DNA from: CAVSRC01 sp963762605
GTDB taxonomy: Bacteria > Pseudomonadota > Alphaproteobacteria > Rhizobiales > Kaistiaceae
Assembly (NCBI GenBank): GCA_963762605.1
Contig: CAVXLJ010000019.1
Coordinates: forward strand, 1-64,000
Direction: 5' to 3'
Length of the DNA stretch: 64,000 nucleotides
Position 1 is the first letter of the stretch. Each line of letters opens with the position of its first letter. The position numbers were made by a program, and so were the translations under genes. The notes under the pieces are model-generated. The model did not search any database. It worked only from the letters and a program-made list of their open reading frames with translations, and had not been told where the DNA came from. Positions 44,586 through 54,179 of this stretch are shown piece after piece.

Positions 44586-45590
44586 CTATTGGTTGGCGTT
44601 CGCCGCGTCGACGAACGCGGTCGTGTAGGTGCCGGCGAGATCGATCGGCTTGTCGTGGACACGCGATTCGATCGCCGAGAGCACCGCCAGCACATTTTCC
44701 GGTCCGCCCTCGGGCATGCGGCCGTCGGCGGTGAACATCGCCTTGCCGCGCGCCAACGCCGCCACATACATGGCCTTGTCGCCGACGTAGAAATCTGCCG
44801 GCATCAACGCCGCAATCTCTTCCGCCGTATGCGTATGGATGAAACGCATCGTCTTGACGAAGGCGTTGGCCAGTTTCTGCACGGTCGCCTTGTGGGTGTC
44901 GACCCATGCCGTCTCCATGTAAAGGCAGGCAGCCGGGTAGATGCCGCCGAGGGCGGCGGTCGTGCCGGCGTCGTCGCGCATGTCGACCAGCACCCTCGCC
45001 AGCCCGGACTTCAGCAACCGCGAGACCGTCGGCTCGGTGGTCATGGCCGCCTGGACCTGATCATGCTGCATGGCCGCGATCAGCGTGTCGCCTGCCCCGA
45101 CCGGAACCGGCGTCACCTCGCTGAATTTGACCCCCGCCCTGAGCAGCAGGTACTGGGTCAGGAAGTCGGTTGACGAGCCGAGGCCTGTCACTCCGATGCG
45201 CTTGCCCTTGAAATCGGCGACCGAGCGGATTTCCGGGTGCGCGTTCGAAACAAGCTCGACCTCGCCGGGAACCCGGCTCAGTTGAACCACCGACTCGGTG
45301 TACTTGCCGAGCGCCTGGAGATCGATGTTGTGGTCGTAGAAGCCGATCACGCCCTGGACGGCGCCGGCCAGCATTTCGTCGGCCGCTTCGACGCCTGCCG
45401 GTTCGCTGAGCAGAGAAACGTTCAGCCCTTCGGCGTCGAAATAACCCAGCTTCTCGGCAAGCACGGCCGGAAGGTAGATCTGCTTCTCGATGCCGCCGAT
45501 CATGATCGAGACGTCCTCGGCATGGGCGGAGGCAAGCGCTAGCGCGCCAACAATGGCTGCAACCGCGGGCGTTGCGAAACGCAATGCCAT
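44586..45590 (-). CDS. NitT/TauT-type ABC substrate-binding protein (paralogue 2)
   Basis: 334 residues. A clean signal peptide (MALRFATPAVAAIVGALALA, SAHA then EDVSIMIGGIEKQIYLPAVL) supports the ATG at 45590, with GGGGGA seven nt upstream; 45605 is an alternative. The core (EKLGYFDAEGLNVSLLSEPA; GKRIGVTGLGSSTDFLTQYL) is the NMT1/SsuA-like fold of nitrate/sulfonate/thiamine-type uptake. It shares GGI-KQIYL and overall plan with the next gene, so they are paralogues. A terminator separates them. The two-component genes converge on it. Ligand unknown. Confidence 0.9.
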   Translation of the reverse strand: MALRFATPAVAAIVGALALASAHAEDVSIMIGGIEKQIYLPAVLAEKLGYFDAEGLNVSLLSEPAGVEAADEMLAGAVQGVIGFYDHNIDLQALGKYTESVVQLSRVPGEVELVSNAHPEIRSVADFKGKRIGVTGLGSSTDFLTQYLLLRAGVKFSEVTPVPVGAGDTLIAAMQHDQVQAAMTTEPTVSRLLKSGLARVLVDMRDDAGTTAALGGIYPAACLYMETAWVDTHKATVQKLANAFVKTMRFIHTHTAEEIAALMPADFYVGDKAMYVAALARGKAMFTADGRMPEGGPENVLAVLSAIESRVHDKPIDLAGTYTTAFVDAANANQ

Positions 45591-45764
45591 GCAGACGTCC
45601 CCCATTCCTCCCCCGCCGCGTCGATGCCGGCGGACGTTTCTCCCCTTCTCCGCCCGGAACCTTCGGACGCGGGGGGAATTCGGCAGGCTTCGTGTACCCG
45701 GCGAGCCTTGCTGCCAAATCATACAGAAGTGCGTGCGCTCTGGCGACGCCATCCCACCGGCCGC

Positions 45765-45800
45765 CAAAACAGGAAAAGGCGGCCCTTGCCTGGGCCGCCT
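45765..45800 (-). terminator. Rho-independent terminator after the first binding-protein gene
   Basis: On the minus strand AGGCGGCCC and GGGCCGCCT (45777-45800) form a perfect 9-bp stem with a 6-nt loop, followed by TTTTCCTGTTTT. It lies about 70 nt past the stop at 45868 and should end the ATPase-permease-binding protein operon. The second binding protein is therefore transcribed separately or by readthrough. Confidence 0.8.
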
Positions 45801-45867
45801 CTTCTCATTCTCATGCCGGCGTGGCGCGATTGCCCGCTGACGGGCCGGTCGCGCCGGCCGACTGCCG

Positions 45868-46914
45868 CTACATGATGCCTTCCACCTTCTTGGCCTTGAT
45901 CACGTACTCGTTGGTGTAGGTCTTCGCGAGGTCGACCTTGCCGGTGATCTTGCCGGCCGCCTTCTGGATGTCATAGACGGTCTGCGGGCCGCTCTTCGGC
46001 ATGATGCCGAGGCCATCCAGGTTGAACTGGCCCCAGTCCGCCTTCAACGCGGCGACATATTCCGCCTTCGAGGTCAGCGGGTTGCTGACGAAATCCTTCG
46101 GCAGCTTGTCGGCGACAGCGGCGGCATCGTGCTTCTTCATCCACTCCAGCGTGGCGACCAGCGCGTCGACCACGCCCTGGGCCACCTTCTGGTGCGTCTT
46201 CAGCCACTCGGCCCGGACCAGAACGCCCGCCGCCGGATAGTCGCCGCCGAGCCACTTCTGCACGCCGGCGCCCGTCGAAAGGTCGATGGCCGAATAGCCG
46301 ACGCCGAGCTTCTCGATCGCGTTCACGGTCGGCTGGCTGGTGATGCCGCAGATCGCCTTGCCGTATTTCAGCGCGGAGATCATGGTCTGGCCGGCGCCGG
46401 CCGCGATCTTGCTGTAGTCCTTGGAGGTCATGCCGGCACGGGTCGAGACATAGCTCACCAGGTCATCGGTGCCGGAGCCGATGTCGGTCACGCCGACCGA
46501 CTTGCCCTTCCAGTCAGTGGGCGATTTCACGTTCGAGCCCTTGGCGCACATGATCCGCTCGCCGGGCGCGACCGCCAACTGGATCAGGTTGATGACGTCC
46601 TTGCCCTTCTGCTGAAAGTCGATGGTATGGACGTACCAGGCGCCGGCCCCATCGACCTGGCCCGAGACCATCGCATCTTCGGCACCAACGCCGCCGGCCT
46701 GTTCCGTGCTCAGCTCGATGTTGACGCCGTACTTCTTGAAGAAGCCGAGGCTGTGGGCAAGCTGGTATTCCAGGTAGATCTGCTTGTCGATGCCGCCGAC
46801 CATCAACTTGAATGTCGGCATGTCGGCCGCCACGGCCGCTCCCGAGAGACACGCGCCCATGGCCACAACGGCCGCTGCGCCGGCGAGCCTGTACGTCAGC
46901 TTTCTCATGCTCAT
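45868..46914 (-). CDS. NitT/TauT-type ABC substrate-binding protein (paralogue 1)
   Basis: 348 residues with a signal peptide (about 1-30; LAGAAAVVAMGACLSGAAVA then ADMPTF). The core is VGGIDKQIYLEYQLAHSLGF, then FFKKYGVNIELSTEQAGGVG and GKSVGVTDIGSGTDDLVSYV, the NMT1-like binding-protein fold. It follows the permease gene by 70 nt and is the binding protein of that operon. Compared with paralogue 2 it shares the N-terminal motif and a similar length. The ligand cannot be inferred beyond 'small anionic or heterocyclic compound' for the family. Confidence 0.92.
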   Translation of the reverse strand: MSMRKLTYRLAGAAAVVAMGACLSGAAVAADMPTFKLMVGGIDKQIYLEYQLAHSLGFFKKYGVNIELSTEQAGGVGAEDAMVSGQVDGAGAWYVHTIDFQQKGKDVINLIQLAVAPGERIMCAKGSNVKSPTDWKGKSVGVTDIGSGTDDLVSYVSTRAGMTSKDYSKIAAGAGQTMISALKYGKAICGITSQPTVNAIEKLGVGYSAIDLSTGAGVQKWLGGDYPAAGVLVRAEWLKTHQKVAQGVVDALVATLEWMKKHDAAAVADKLPKDFVSNPLTSKAEYVAALKADWGQFNLDGLGIMPKSGPQTVYDIQKAAGKITGKVDLAKTYTNEYVIKAKKVEGIM

Positions 46915-46984
46915 CGCTCCTTCCCTTCGCTTTTTCGAGGCCCGAATTCGCGCCTCTCCTTGATGCCGCCCGATTGTTCCGCGG

Positions 46985-47872
46985 TCAGATGCCCGCGATA
47001 TCCTTCTGAGAGGTCGATGCCGGCTGCCAGGCGAGCAGCCGTTTCTCGATCATGGCCATCAATGCTTCGGCGCTCAGCGCCAGAACGCCGATCACCAGCA
47101 TGGCGCCGAAGACGCCGTTGGCGTCGAAGGTGTTCTGCGCCGTCGCAATCACCAGGCCCAGGCCGCGCTGGGCACCGAGGAACTCGCCGACGATCGCGCC
47201 GATGATCGAGAAGCCGAGGGCAACGTGCAGGCTGGCGATGATCCAGGTCAGCGCCGAGGGATAGACGACGTGCTGAACCACCTGCCAGCGCGAGGCGCCG
47301 AGGATGCGGGCATTGGCGACGAGATTGCGGTCGACGCTGCGCACGCCCTGAAAGGCGTTGAAGAACACCACGAAGAACACCAGCACCGCGGCGAGCAACA
47401 CCTTGGAAGACAGGCCGAGGCCCAGCCAGATGGTGAAGATCGAACCGAGCACGATGCGCGGCAGCGCATTGACGACCTTGATGTAAGGCCCAAAGACATC
47501 GGCGAGGTAGCGGACTTCACCGAGCAGCACACCGAAGAAGATGCCGCTGCCGACGCCGACGATGAATCCGAGCAGGGACTCCTCGAGCGTCACCCCGATC
47601 TGCAGCCAGAGCGAACCGTAGGCGGTGCCGTTCACCGCCCAATCCGCCAGGCGCAGGACGATGCCCAGCGGCGAGCCGAAGAAGAAGGGGTCGATGAACT
47701 TCAGGTCGCTGGCCAGCTCCCAGCCGCCGACGACGATGAGGAAGGCGGCCAGCTGCCCGATCAGGACGGACTGCCTGCGGCGACGGGCACGAAGACGCGC
47801 GCTGGCGGCGATCGTCTCTTCGTCGGCGGCGGGGGCCGGGGCCGGCCCGGCCGTCACGGCTTCAGCCATCAT
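46985..47872 (-). CDS. NitT/TauT-type ABC transporter permease
   Basis: A 295-residue inner-membrane permease with about six segments (SVLIGQLAAFLIVVGGWELA first). The EAA-like loop is ANARILGASRWQVVQHVVYP near residues 192-211. The ATG at 47872 overlaps the ATPase stop (ATGA). Upstream frame extension is shadow of the ATPase gene. Order on the minus strand is ATPase, permease, binding protein. Confidence 0.92.
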   Translation of the reverse strand: MMAEAVTAGPAPAPAADEETIAASARLRARRRRQSVLIGQLAAFLIVVGGWELASDLKFIDPFFFGSPLGIVLRLADWAVNGTAYGSLWLQIGVTLEESLLGFIVGVGSGIFFGVLLGEVRYLADVFGPYIKVVNALPRIVLGSIFTIWLGLGLSSKVLLAAVLVFFVVFFNAFQGVRSVDRNLVANARILGASRWQVVQHVVYPSALTWIIASLHVALGFSIIGAIVGEFLGAQRGLGLVIATAQNTFDANGVFGAMLVIGVLALSAEALMAMIEKRLLAWQPASTSQKDIAGI

Positions 47873-48708
47873 GCCGCTGCTCCCCCTGCGCGCGCTGCCA
47901 CCGCCGTTCGCGAATAGGCCTGCTGGACCTCGTCGCGCAGCGTCTCCCAGATCTGATGGTGCAATTCGAGGAAACGCGGAGAGAAGCGGATCTCCTGGAC
48001 GGCGCCGCGGGGCCGCGGAAGGTCGATGTCGTAGACGGCCTTCACCGTGCCCGGCCCGGCCGTCATCACGACCACCTTGTCGGCCAATGCGATCGCTTCT
48101 TCGAGATCGTGGGTGACGAACATCACCGACGGCTCGCTCTGCTCCCACAGCGCCAGCAGTTCGTTGGACATGATCGCCCGTGTCTGCACGTCGAGCGCCG
48201 AGAAAGGCTCGTCCATCAGCAGGATCGCCGGATCGTTGATGAGCGCCGCCGCCAGGCTGACGCGCTTGCGCATGCCGCCGGAAAGCTGGTGGGGATAGTG
48301 GTCCTCGAAGCCGGCGAGCCCGACGGTCTTCAGCCACGCCTTCGCCTTGGCCATCGCCTCCTTCTTGGCGACGCCGCGAAACATCGGGCCTAGCGCCACG
48401 TTGGCGGCCACCGGTTTCCATGGCAGCAGCGCGTCGGTCTGGAAGACGAAGCTCGCACCCTTGGTGATGCCGTCGACCGCCTTGCCGTTGACGTGCACCG
48501 TGCCGGCGCTCGGCATGTCCAGCCCCGCCGCCAAGGTCAAAGACGTCGACTTGCCGCAGCCTGTCGGCCCGACGATGGCGCAGAATTGACCGGGCGCGAC
48601 CGTCAAATTCACGTCGCGAATGGCCGTCATCACCGAGCCGGACGGTGTGACGAAGCGCTTGGTGACGTTGGTCAGCTCAATGCCGCCGAGCCCGTTTGCC
48701 GGCGGCAT
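47869..48708 (-). CDS. NitT/TauT-type ABC transporter ATPase
   Basis: 279 residues. Motifs are Walker A GPTGCGKST, Q-loop FQTDALLPWKPV, signature LSGGMRKRVSLAAAL (the Met-Arg-Lys variant usual in nitrate/taurine ATPases), Walker B ILLMDEPFSALD and switch VTHDLEEAIALAD. The ATG at 48708 is chosen for GGAGATGCCTG upstream and normal length; the frame is open to 48852. It is the first gene of the operon. Confidence 0.94.
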   Translation of the reverse strand: MPPANGLGGIELTNVTKRFVTPSGSVMTAIRDVNLTVAPGQFCAIVGPTGCGKSTSLTLAAGLDMPSAGTVHVNGKAVDGITKGASFVFQTDALLPWKPVAANVALGPMFRGVAKKEAMAKAKAWLKTVGLAGFEDHYPHQLSGGMRKRVSLAAALINDPAILLMDEPFSALDVQTRAIMSNELLALWEQSEPSVMFVTHDLEEAIALADKVVVMTAGPGTVKAVYDIDLPRPRGAVQEIRFSPRFLELHHQIWETLRDEVQQAYSRTAVAARAGGAAA

Positions 48709-49077
48709 CAGGCATCTCCTCCGGTCGGCCCCGAGAAGCACCGCACCAGCCCGGAAACAGGGGAGAGTGTCACGGCCTGGGCAAGGCTTGCCCGCAGCCG
48801 CCCTCGACAAGATGTCATTCAGGCGTTCCTCTTCCTCGTTCGCGACGTCCATCGAGGTCTTCTGCCTCTTGGGTCACAGGACGACGCAGCGCAAAGCTAG
48901 CCGTCGAATCTTTCAACTGGCTTTCAGTGCGACGGGACGTCTTGTCGGTGGGCTCTTGCTGATATTCTTGTCCACACGCTCGGTGAATGAAGCCACCGAA
49001 AGCCGACAAGCCAGCTCGCCCGCGCCTTCCGCGAGCGACAGCCTGGTGGCGGCCGTGCCGCCGGGACGTCGGCCAGG
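48709..49077. other. Intergenic region, no gene seen
   Basis: About 370 nt between the importer's first gene and the end of the Hyf-like operon, both on the minus strand. It should hold the importer promoter and the operon terminator, but I found no clear hairpin with a U-run and no gene. Confidence 0.5.
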
Positions 49078-49593
49078 CTACCGGGCTGTGCGCCGCAGGA
49101 GCGCCAGCAGGCCCGCAAGGATCTGCTTGGGAGCCGGTGGGCAGCCGGCGATGTGGAGATCGACGGGGACGACGACCGAGACTCCCCCGCTGACGGCGTA
49201 GCTGCCGGCGAAACAGCCGCCGTCCCGAGCGCAATCGCCCACGGCCACGACCCATTTCGGATCGGGCGTCGCGGCGTAGGTGCGCTCGAGCGCCTCGTGC
49301 ATGTTCTTCGTCACCGGGCCGGTCACCAGCAGCACGTCGGCATGGCGCGGCGAGGCAACGAAATGTAGTCCGAAGCGTTCGAGATCGTAGAAGGCATTGT
49401 TGAGCGCATGGATCTCGAGTTCGCAGCCATTGCATGAACCGGCGTCGACCTGGCGGATGGCCAGGCTGCGGCCAAGGCGGCGCCGCGCGGCCGCATCGAC
49501 CTGGCGCGCAAGCTCCGCCACGTCGTCGTCCGCCACCGGCGGTGGCTCGGTGAGGGGGGCATGAGTCAGACCCTGGAAGAGGAGCTTGCGCAT
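49078..49593 (-). CDS. hyfI: Hyf/NuoB-like [4Fe-4S] small subunit
   Basis: 171 residues, homologous to HyfI/HycG and NuoB. The proximal [4Fe-4S] ligands are all visible: GSCNGCELE, GDCARDGGCF and HIAGCPPAPK. The rest (LHFVASPRHADVLLVTGPVT) is standard for the family. In group 4 hydrogenases this subunit passes electrons to the active-site subunit, and in complex I NuoB passes them to quinone. It is the last gene of the operon, 12 nt after the large-subunit gene. No ferredoxin-type HyfH/NuoI or HyfA gene is present in the operon. Confidence 0.92.
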   Translation of the reverse strand: MRKLLFQGLTHAPLTEPPPVADDDVAELARQVDAAARRRLGRSLAIRQVDAGSCNGCELEIHALNNAFYDLERFGLHFVASPRHADVLLVTGPVTKNMHEALERTYAATPDPKWVVAVGDCARDGGCFAGSYAVSGGVSVVVPVDLHIAGCPPAPKQILAGLLALLRRTAR

Positions 49594-49605
49594 GGCGGTC
49601 AGGCT

Positions 49606-51113
49606 CTAGAGGTCGTGTCCGGAATAGGAGCAGTTGAACGATTTGTTGCAGATCGGGAAGTCGGCGACGATGTTGCCTTCAATGGCGGCCTCCAGCAGCG
49701 GCCACTGGAACCATGACGGGTCGCGCAGGTGGCAACCCGCGACGCGGCCATCGATATCGAGGCGCACCCACGCGAAGATGTCGCCGCGGAACCCTTCGAC
49801 GAGCGCGGCGCCTTCGCCGTCCCGCGCCGGAACATCGACGCGAAGCGGACCCTCCGGCGGGTCGGCCAGCACGTCGAGCAATGCCAGGCTCTGCTCGACC
49901 TCGCGGATACGGATCCAGACCCGCGCGTTGACGTCGCCATCGGCGATCACCGGCACGTCGAATGCGAGCGCGTCGTATGGTGCATATGGCAGGGCCTTGC
50001 GAGCGTCGAAGGAGCGCCCGGAAGCGCGGCCGACATAGCCCGCCCGCACCGAACTGGCGCGCCAGTGCCGGGTAGCAGGAAACCGGTCCCCACCGTGCGA
50101 TCCTGAAGCGAGGCCGTTTTGTCGTAGAGCTCGACCAGCCGCGGGAAGCTCCGCCGGATCTCACCGGTGAGAGCGACGAGCGCCTCGCGATCGGCGAAGT
50201 CGACGGCGACGCCGCCGGGCACGATGCGGTCCTTCATCATGCGGTGGCCGAATGCGGTTTCGGCGAAGCGCAATACGCGCTCGCGCAGCACGGCACAGTG
50301 TGCCAGCATCAGGGTGAACGCGGCGTCGTTGCAGATCGCGCCGATATCGCCCAGGTGATTGGCGATGCGTTCGAGCTCGGCCATCATCGCCCTGAGCCAC
50401 ACGGCCCGGCGTGGTGGTTCGATGTCCGTGGCCGCCTCGACCGCACGGGCGAAGGCCAGCGCATAGGCCACGGTGCTGTCGCCAGAGACACGGCCCGCCA
50501 GCCGCGCCGCCTCGCCAAGATCGGCGCCGCGCATCAGCCCTTCGATCCCCTTGTGGACGTATCCGAGGCGCTCTTCCAGGCGGACGACGGTTTCGCCGCT
50601 CGCGGTGAAGCGGAAATGGCCGGGCTCAATGATTCCGGCATGCACCGGTCCCACCGGGATCTGATGGAGGCTCTCGCCCTCGACGGGCAGGAAGGCATAG
50701 GCCGATGCCGGAACAGGTGCCTGCGCGGTCGCGTCGGGCTGCGCCGCCAGGGGGCGGCGGACGCCCCAGCGACCGTGGTCCAGCCACGAGCGCGTGTCGG
50801 CGAGCCCTTCCGGCGTCAGGCCGTAGAGGTCAGCCATCGCCCGCTCCAGACGGATGGCAGGCGGGTGACTGGCGCCGACGCTGGGATATTGCCCGTCGGG
50901 CGCGGCGAGGCTGACCACCGCCAGGCCGCCGGCGTTGCCGACTGCCATGTGCACCGTGTCGGTCTCGCCCCATTCGCTGACCAGCGTCAGTTCGCCCGAG
51001 ACGAGCGTCTTGATCACGTCGCGCCAGCCGTCGGCATCGACCACGACCCGCGGCCACGGCCGATGGCCGGTAACCGGTGTTCCACGGGCGATGAGAGCGT
51101 CGCGTACCGTCAT
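49606..51113 (-). pseudogene. hyfG: HyfG-like large subunit without NiFe ligands, frameshifted
   Basis: When joined, about 501 residues: an N-terminal NuoC-like part (1-125) fused to a NuoD/HyfG-like part (VGPVHAGIIEPGHFRFTASG). The usual RVCGxC ligand site of [NiFe] enzymes reads RVSGDS here (Ser210, Ser213), and the C-terminal CxxC ligand pair is not seen (DFPICNKSFNCSYSGHD instead). It should therefore bind no NiFe centre. The frame breaks near 50040-50072. Two extra bases (a G run at 50070-50072 and a C run near 50039-50045) restore TGFLLP-ALARQFGAG-GYVGRASGR. It starts by a 4-nt overlap with the previous gene. Confidence 0.87.
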
Positions 51114-52555
51114 CCGAGCATCCGCGCAATGTGCTGGAACCAGGTGACCAGCATCGGCGGCATGTAGAAGCCGGCGACGAGCACCAGGGCGAAATGGACG
51201 AACATCGGTACGTAGGATGCCTTCACCGGCGCCGTGCTGCCCGATGGCTCGCCGAAGACCAGCCCCTGCATGCGCAGCATGAGGGCAGCGAAGGCGACGA
51301 GCAGGCCGCCGACGAAGATGAGGGCCAGCAGCGGTGCCCGGGCGAAAGTCGAGGAGACGACCAGGAACTCGCTCATGAAGACGCCGAGCGGTGGCAGCCC
51401 GGCAATGGCAACGACACCCAGCACCAGCGTCCAGCCGAGCACCGGATGGCTGGCGGTCAGCCCCTTGATGTCGGCGATCTTCTGCGTGCCCTTGACCTGC
51501 GCCACATGGCCGACGGCGAAGAAGATGCCCGACTTGGTCAGCGAGTGCATGACCATGTGGTAAAGCCCGGCGAAATTGGCCAGCGGCCCGCCCATCCCGA
51601 AGGCAAAGGCGATGATGCCCATGTGCTCGATCGACGAATAGGCGAAGAAGCGTTTGATGTCGCGCCGCCGGTAGAGCATGAAGGCGGCAAAGACCAGCGA
51701 TCCCAGTCCCATCACCACCAGCAGCGGCCCCGGCGCCAGCGCCCCGCTATTGGCCGCCAGCAGCAGCTTGAAGCGCAGCACTGCGTAAAGCGCCACGTTG
51801 AGCAGCAGGCCGGAGAGCACCGCCGAGATCGGCGTCGGGCCTTCGGCATGGGCGTCGGGCAGCCAGGCATGCAGCGGCGCCAGGCCCACCTTGGTGCCGT
51901 AACCGAGCAGCAGAAAGACGAAGGCGAGGTTGAGCAGTGCCGGGTCGAACTGGCTGGCCTTCTGGACGAGCACCGTCCACACCATGGCGTCGGGCCCTTC
52001 GCCGATCACCGGCCGCGCCGCCATGTAGACGAGGATGGTGCCGAACAGCGCCAGGGCGATGCCGACGCTGCCGAGAATGAAATACTTCCACGCCGCTTCC
52101 AGCGCCTCATGGCTGCGATAGATGCCGACCATCAGCACCGTGGTCAGCGTCGCCAGCTCGATGGCCACCCACATCACGCCGATATTGTTGGCGATGAGCG
52201 CCAGGTTCATGCCGAACATCAGCAGCTGATACATGGCGTGGTAGAAGCGCAGATAGGCGGGCGTCAGCCGGCCGTTGTCCAGCTCGTGGCCGATATAGCT
52301 GGCGCTGAACACGCTGGTGGTGAAGGCGACGAAGGTGTTCAGCACCACGAAGACGATGTTGAGGTCGTCGATCAGCAGATAGCGGCCGGGCTCGGGGCGC
52401 GGCACGACGAACAGCAGCAGCGCCGCGATCAGCGTGGCAAGTGCCGCCGCCACATTGAGCCGCGCCGTCAGCCGATAGCCGGGCAGCACCGCCAGCAGGC
52501 CGGCGGCGACCAGCGGAATGGCGAGGATGGCGATCTCGATCGCGAACCCGCTCAC
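51110..52555 (-). CDS. hyfF: HyfF-like antiporter-type membrane subunit (NuoN/M family)
   Basis: A 481-residue membrane protein with about 13-14 segments from the Mrp antiporter/complex I NuoN-M family. Signatures are GLAPLHAWLPDAHAEGPTPI, then SAVLSGLLLNVALYAVLRF, and FAYSSIEHMGIIAFAFGMGG. The helix-breaking and Lys/His residues expected for proton movement are in those blocks. The GTG start overlaps the hyfE stop by 4 nt. It is one of two such subunits in the complex, so two ion channels are expected besides the HyfC module. Confidence 0.92.
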   Translation of the reverse strand: MSGFAIEIAILAIPLVAAGLLAVLPGYRLTARLNVAAALATLIAALLLFVVPRPEPGRYLLIDDLNIVFVVLNTFVAFTTSVFSASYIGHELDNGRLTPAYLRFYHAMYQLLMFGMNLALIANNIGVMWVAIELATLTTVLMVGIYRSHEALEAAWKYFILGSVGIALALFGTILVYMAARPVIGEGPDAMVWTVLVQKASQFDPALLNLAFVFLLLGYGTKVGLAPLHAWLPDAHAEGPTPISAVLSGLLLNVALYAVLRFKLLLAANSGALAPGPLLVVMGLGSLVFAAFMLYRRRDIKRFFAYSSIEHMGIIAFAFGMGGPLANFAGLYHMVMHSLTKSGIFFAVGHVAQVKGTQKIADIKGLTASHPVLGWTLVLGVVAIAGLPPLGVFMSEFLVVSSTFARAPLLALIFVGGLLVAFAALMLRMQGLVFGEPSGSTAPVKASYVPMFVHFALVLVAGFYMPPMLVTWFQHIARMLG

Positions 52556-53226
52556 GGCCGGTCTCCCCGGAAACGGTCGAGCACATGCACGTCCACCGTG
52601 TCGAAACGCTCGCGGATGCGGAACAGGAAGATGCCGATGACGATGAAGGCGATGAGGATCGAGAAGGCGACGCTGATTTCGACGACCAGCGGCATGCCCC
52701 TGGCGCCCGTTGCGGCGAGCACCAGCCCGTTCTCCAGCGACATGAATCCGATCACCTGAGAAACGGCATTGCGCCGCGTGACCATGATCAGCAGGCCGAG
52801 CAGAACCACCGAAAGGGCGAAGGCCATGTCCTCACGCGCCAGCGGGCCTGCCGTCGCCGTCACCCGCAGCATCACCACCATCGACAGCGCCACCAGCGCC
52901 ATGCCGGCGAGCATCGTCAGCGCGACGCCGCCGACCGCCTCGATCTGGCGATGGATGCCGAAGCGCGCGACGATGCGATGCAGAGCGGTCGGGATGACGA
53001 TCGCCTTGAAAGCAAGCGCGATCGCGGCCGTGACGAAAAGGTGCGGCGCGTGTTGCACCAGCGCCTGCCAGGCTACCGACAGGGCCAGCACCACGGCATG
53101 CACGGCATAAACGTTGATCAGCGCATACATGCGGTCCTGGTAGAGCAATACGAAGCTGACCAGCACCAGGCCGCCAGCGAGCAGATGGGCAATGTCGAAA
53201 TCGATGCCGGTGCCGGTGCCGATCAT
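52552..53226 (-). CDS. hyfE: HyfE-like membrane subunit (NuoK-like)
   Basis: A 224-residue protein with about six or seven membrane segments. The C-terminal half resembles NuoK/MrpC (SVVLLGLLIMVTRRNAVSQV, GFMSLENGLVLAATGA), with the Glu in SLENGL matching the conserved membrane Glu. The ATG at 53226 overlaps the hyfC stop (ATGA). The C-terminus RERFDTVDVHVLDRFRGDRP is cytoplasmic. It probably completes the proton path in the membrane arm. Confidence 0.9.
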   Translation of the reverse strand: MIGTGTGIDFDIAHLLAGGLVLVSFVLLYQDRMYALINVYAVHAVVLALSVAWQALVQHAPHLFVTAAIALAFKAIVIPTALHRIVARFGIHRQIEAVGGVALTMLAGMALVALSMVVMLRVTATAGPLAREDMAFALSVVLLGLLIMVTRRNAVSQVIGFMSLENGLVLAATGARGMPLVVEISVAFSILIAFIVIGIFLFRIRERFDTVDVHVLDRFRGDRP

Positions 53227-54179
53227 TGCAGCGTCCGCGTCACGAAGAGGAGGAGGGTGCCGAGCAGGCCGAGCATCAGCCCGGCACCCATGAATTCGGG
53301 CACGCGGAAGACGCGCATCTTGGCCACGGTGGTCTCGAAGACGGCGAGCAGCACACCGCCGACCGCCAGCTTGCCGACATAGACGGCAAAACCGAGCGCG
53401 AAGGCCGCCGGCGCCGCGCCCGGCGGTGCGATCCCCCACGGCACGAAAACGCAGGCAATCAGCGAGACATAGAGCAATAACTTCAACGAGGCTGCGAGCT
53501 CGATCACCGCCAGGTGGCGGCCGGAATATTCGAGAATCATGGCCTCGTGGACCATGGTGAGTTCCAGGTGCGTCGCCGGATTGTCGACCGGAATGCGCCC
53601 GGTTTCGGCGATCGCCACCATCACCAGGGCGACCAGGGCCAGGCCCAGCGAAACGCGCAGACCCACGCCGGCGGCAAGCTCGCTCGCCACCGTGGAGAGC
53701 TGAGTCGAGCCGGCGACCAGCGCCAGCGAAAAGACCATCATGATCATGGCAGGCTCGGCCAGCGAGGCGATCATCATCTCACGGCTTGAGCCGATGCCGC
53801 CGAAGGATGTGCCGATGTCCATGCCGGCCAGCGCCAGGAAGAAGCGGGCGCTGCCGAGCAGCGCGATGATGGCGATAAGATCGGCCGACCACGAGAAGAT
53901 GAGCCCGGTGGCAAAGGTCGGCACCAGCGCCGCCGCCACCCAGGTGGCGGCGAAGACGAGATAGGGCACCGCGCGGAACAGCCACGAGGCGTTGTCGGCC
54001 AGCACAACCTCCTTGCGCAGCAGCTTGGCGAGGTCGCGATAGGGCTGGATCAGCGGCGGCCCCTGCCGGCGCACGAGCCGCGCCTTCACCTTGCGCACAA
54101 AGCCGGTCAGGAGCGGCGCCAGAGCCAGCACCACGATCATCTGCAGGCCCTGGACGGCGAGATTGAGGATCACGTCCAT
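53223..54179 (-). CDS. hyfC: HyfC-like membrane subunit (NuoH family)
   Basis: A 318-residue NuoH/HycD-like protein with about eight membrane segments. Family marks are RRQGPPLIQPYRDLAKLLRK near residues 37-56 and ETGRIPVDNPATHLELTMVH near 190-209. NuoH couples the quinone/active-site module to the membrane arm. It overlaps hyfB by 10 nt and hyfE by 4 nt. Confidence 0.93.
   Translation of the reverse strand: MDVILNLAVQGLQMIVVLALAPLLTGFVRKVKARLVRRQGPPLIQPYRDLAKLLRKEVVLADNASWLFRAVPYLVFAATWVAAALVPTFATGLIFSWSADLIAIIALLGSARFFLALAGMDIGTSFGGIGSSREMMIASLAEPAMIMMVFSLALVAGSTQLSTVASELAAGVGLRVSLGLALVALVMVAIAETGRIPVDNPATHLELTMVHEAMILEYSGRHLAVIELAASLKLLLYVSLIACVFVPWGIAPPGAAPAAFALGFAVYVGKLAVGGVLLAVFETTVAKMRVFRVPEFMGAGLMLGLLGTLLLFVTRTLQ

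Noticed and set aside
49606..51113. Functional [NiFe] hydrogenase (hydrogenase-4)
   Set aside because: Ligand cysteines are replaced (RVSGDS) and no hyp or formate dehydrogenase genes are nearby; the homology is to the scaffold only.
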